A stretch of 6,184 bases of DNA from an uncultured Collinsella sp. (GTDB lineage Bacteria; Actinomycetota; Coriobacteriia; Coriobacteriales; Coriobacteriaceae): NCBI GenBank assembly GCA_937989795.1, contig CALKBB010000200.1, positions 1 through 6,184 of the forward strand, given 5' to 3'. The translations under genes were made by a program, and so were the position numbers. The notes beneath the pieces were generated by a model. It made no database searches. It worked only from the letters and a program-made list of their open reading frames with translations, and was not told the DNA's origin. Below are positions 6,161-6,184 of the stretch, piece after piece. The number at the start of each line of letters is the position of its first letter. Position 1 is the stretch's first letter.

Positions 6161-6184
6161 GACGGTCCTTTCGAGGGTTTGCAG

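Overview
The window is a chimera of two unrelated genomes. Bases 1 to about 557-573 look like a Bacteroidota genome (an Alistipes-like gut species is my guess). They carry the C-terminal end of a GH3-family beta-glucosidase on the minus strand. From about 557-573 to the end the sequence is GC-rich actinobacterial DNA, most likely Coriobacteriia and plausibly Collinsella. This rests on codon choice, on the Rho sequence and on the type of small membrane proteins, not on a database match. Both genes at the join have lost their 5' parts at the same point. The point is a 16-base imperfect palindrome (6-bp arms, 4-base centre) that fits the coding sequence of both. A metagenome assembly error is the simplest explanation.

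Layout: (1) 91-130, a strong hairpin beyond the GH3 stop; (2) 145-573 minus, GH3 C-terminal Fn3-like domain, 5'-truncated; (3) 559-1608 plus, transcription terminator factor Rho, 5'-truncated but with an intact ATPase core, followed by an intrinsic terminator at 1650-1680; (4) 1681-1923, promoter and leader; (5) 1924-3375 plus, an unrecognised protein with two N-terminal membrane helices, a long Ala/Asp-rich linker and a charged helical tail; (6) 3383-3832 plus, a VanZ-family membrane protein placed 7 bases after it, in the same operon; (7) 3821-3860, a bidirectional terminator whose stem contains the vanZ-like stop codon; (8) 3947-4837 minus, a ROK-family sugar kinase closest in motifs to fructokinases, with its own promoter region; (9) 4911-4953, a terminator; (10) 4979-6160 minus, a fold-type-I PLP aminotransferase whose promoter lies outside the window.

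The actinobacterial part has three separate expression units: the two-gene membrane operon, the kinase and the aminotransferase. The kinase would phosphorylate a hexose, probably fructose, for glycolysis. The aminotransferase would act on aromatic or sulfur amino acids. Nothing in the sequence ties these two to each other or to the membrane pair. I see no mobile element, CRISPR array, tRNA or rRNA gene. The most novel gene is the membrane protein at 1924-3375. I find no convincing evidence of a new multi-gene system.
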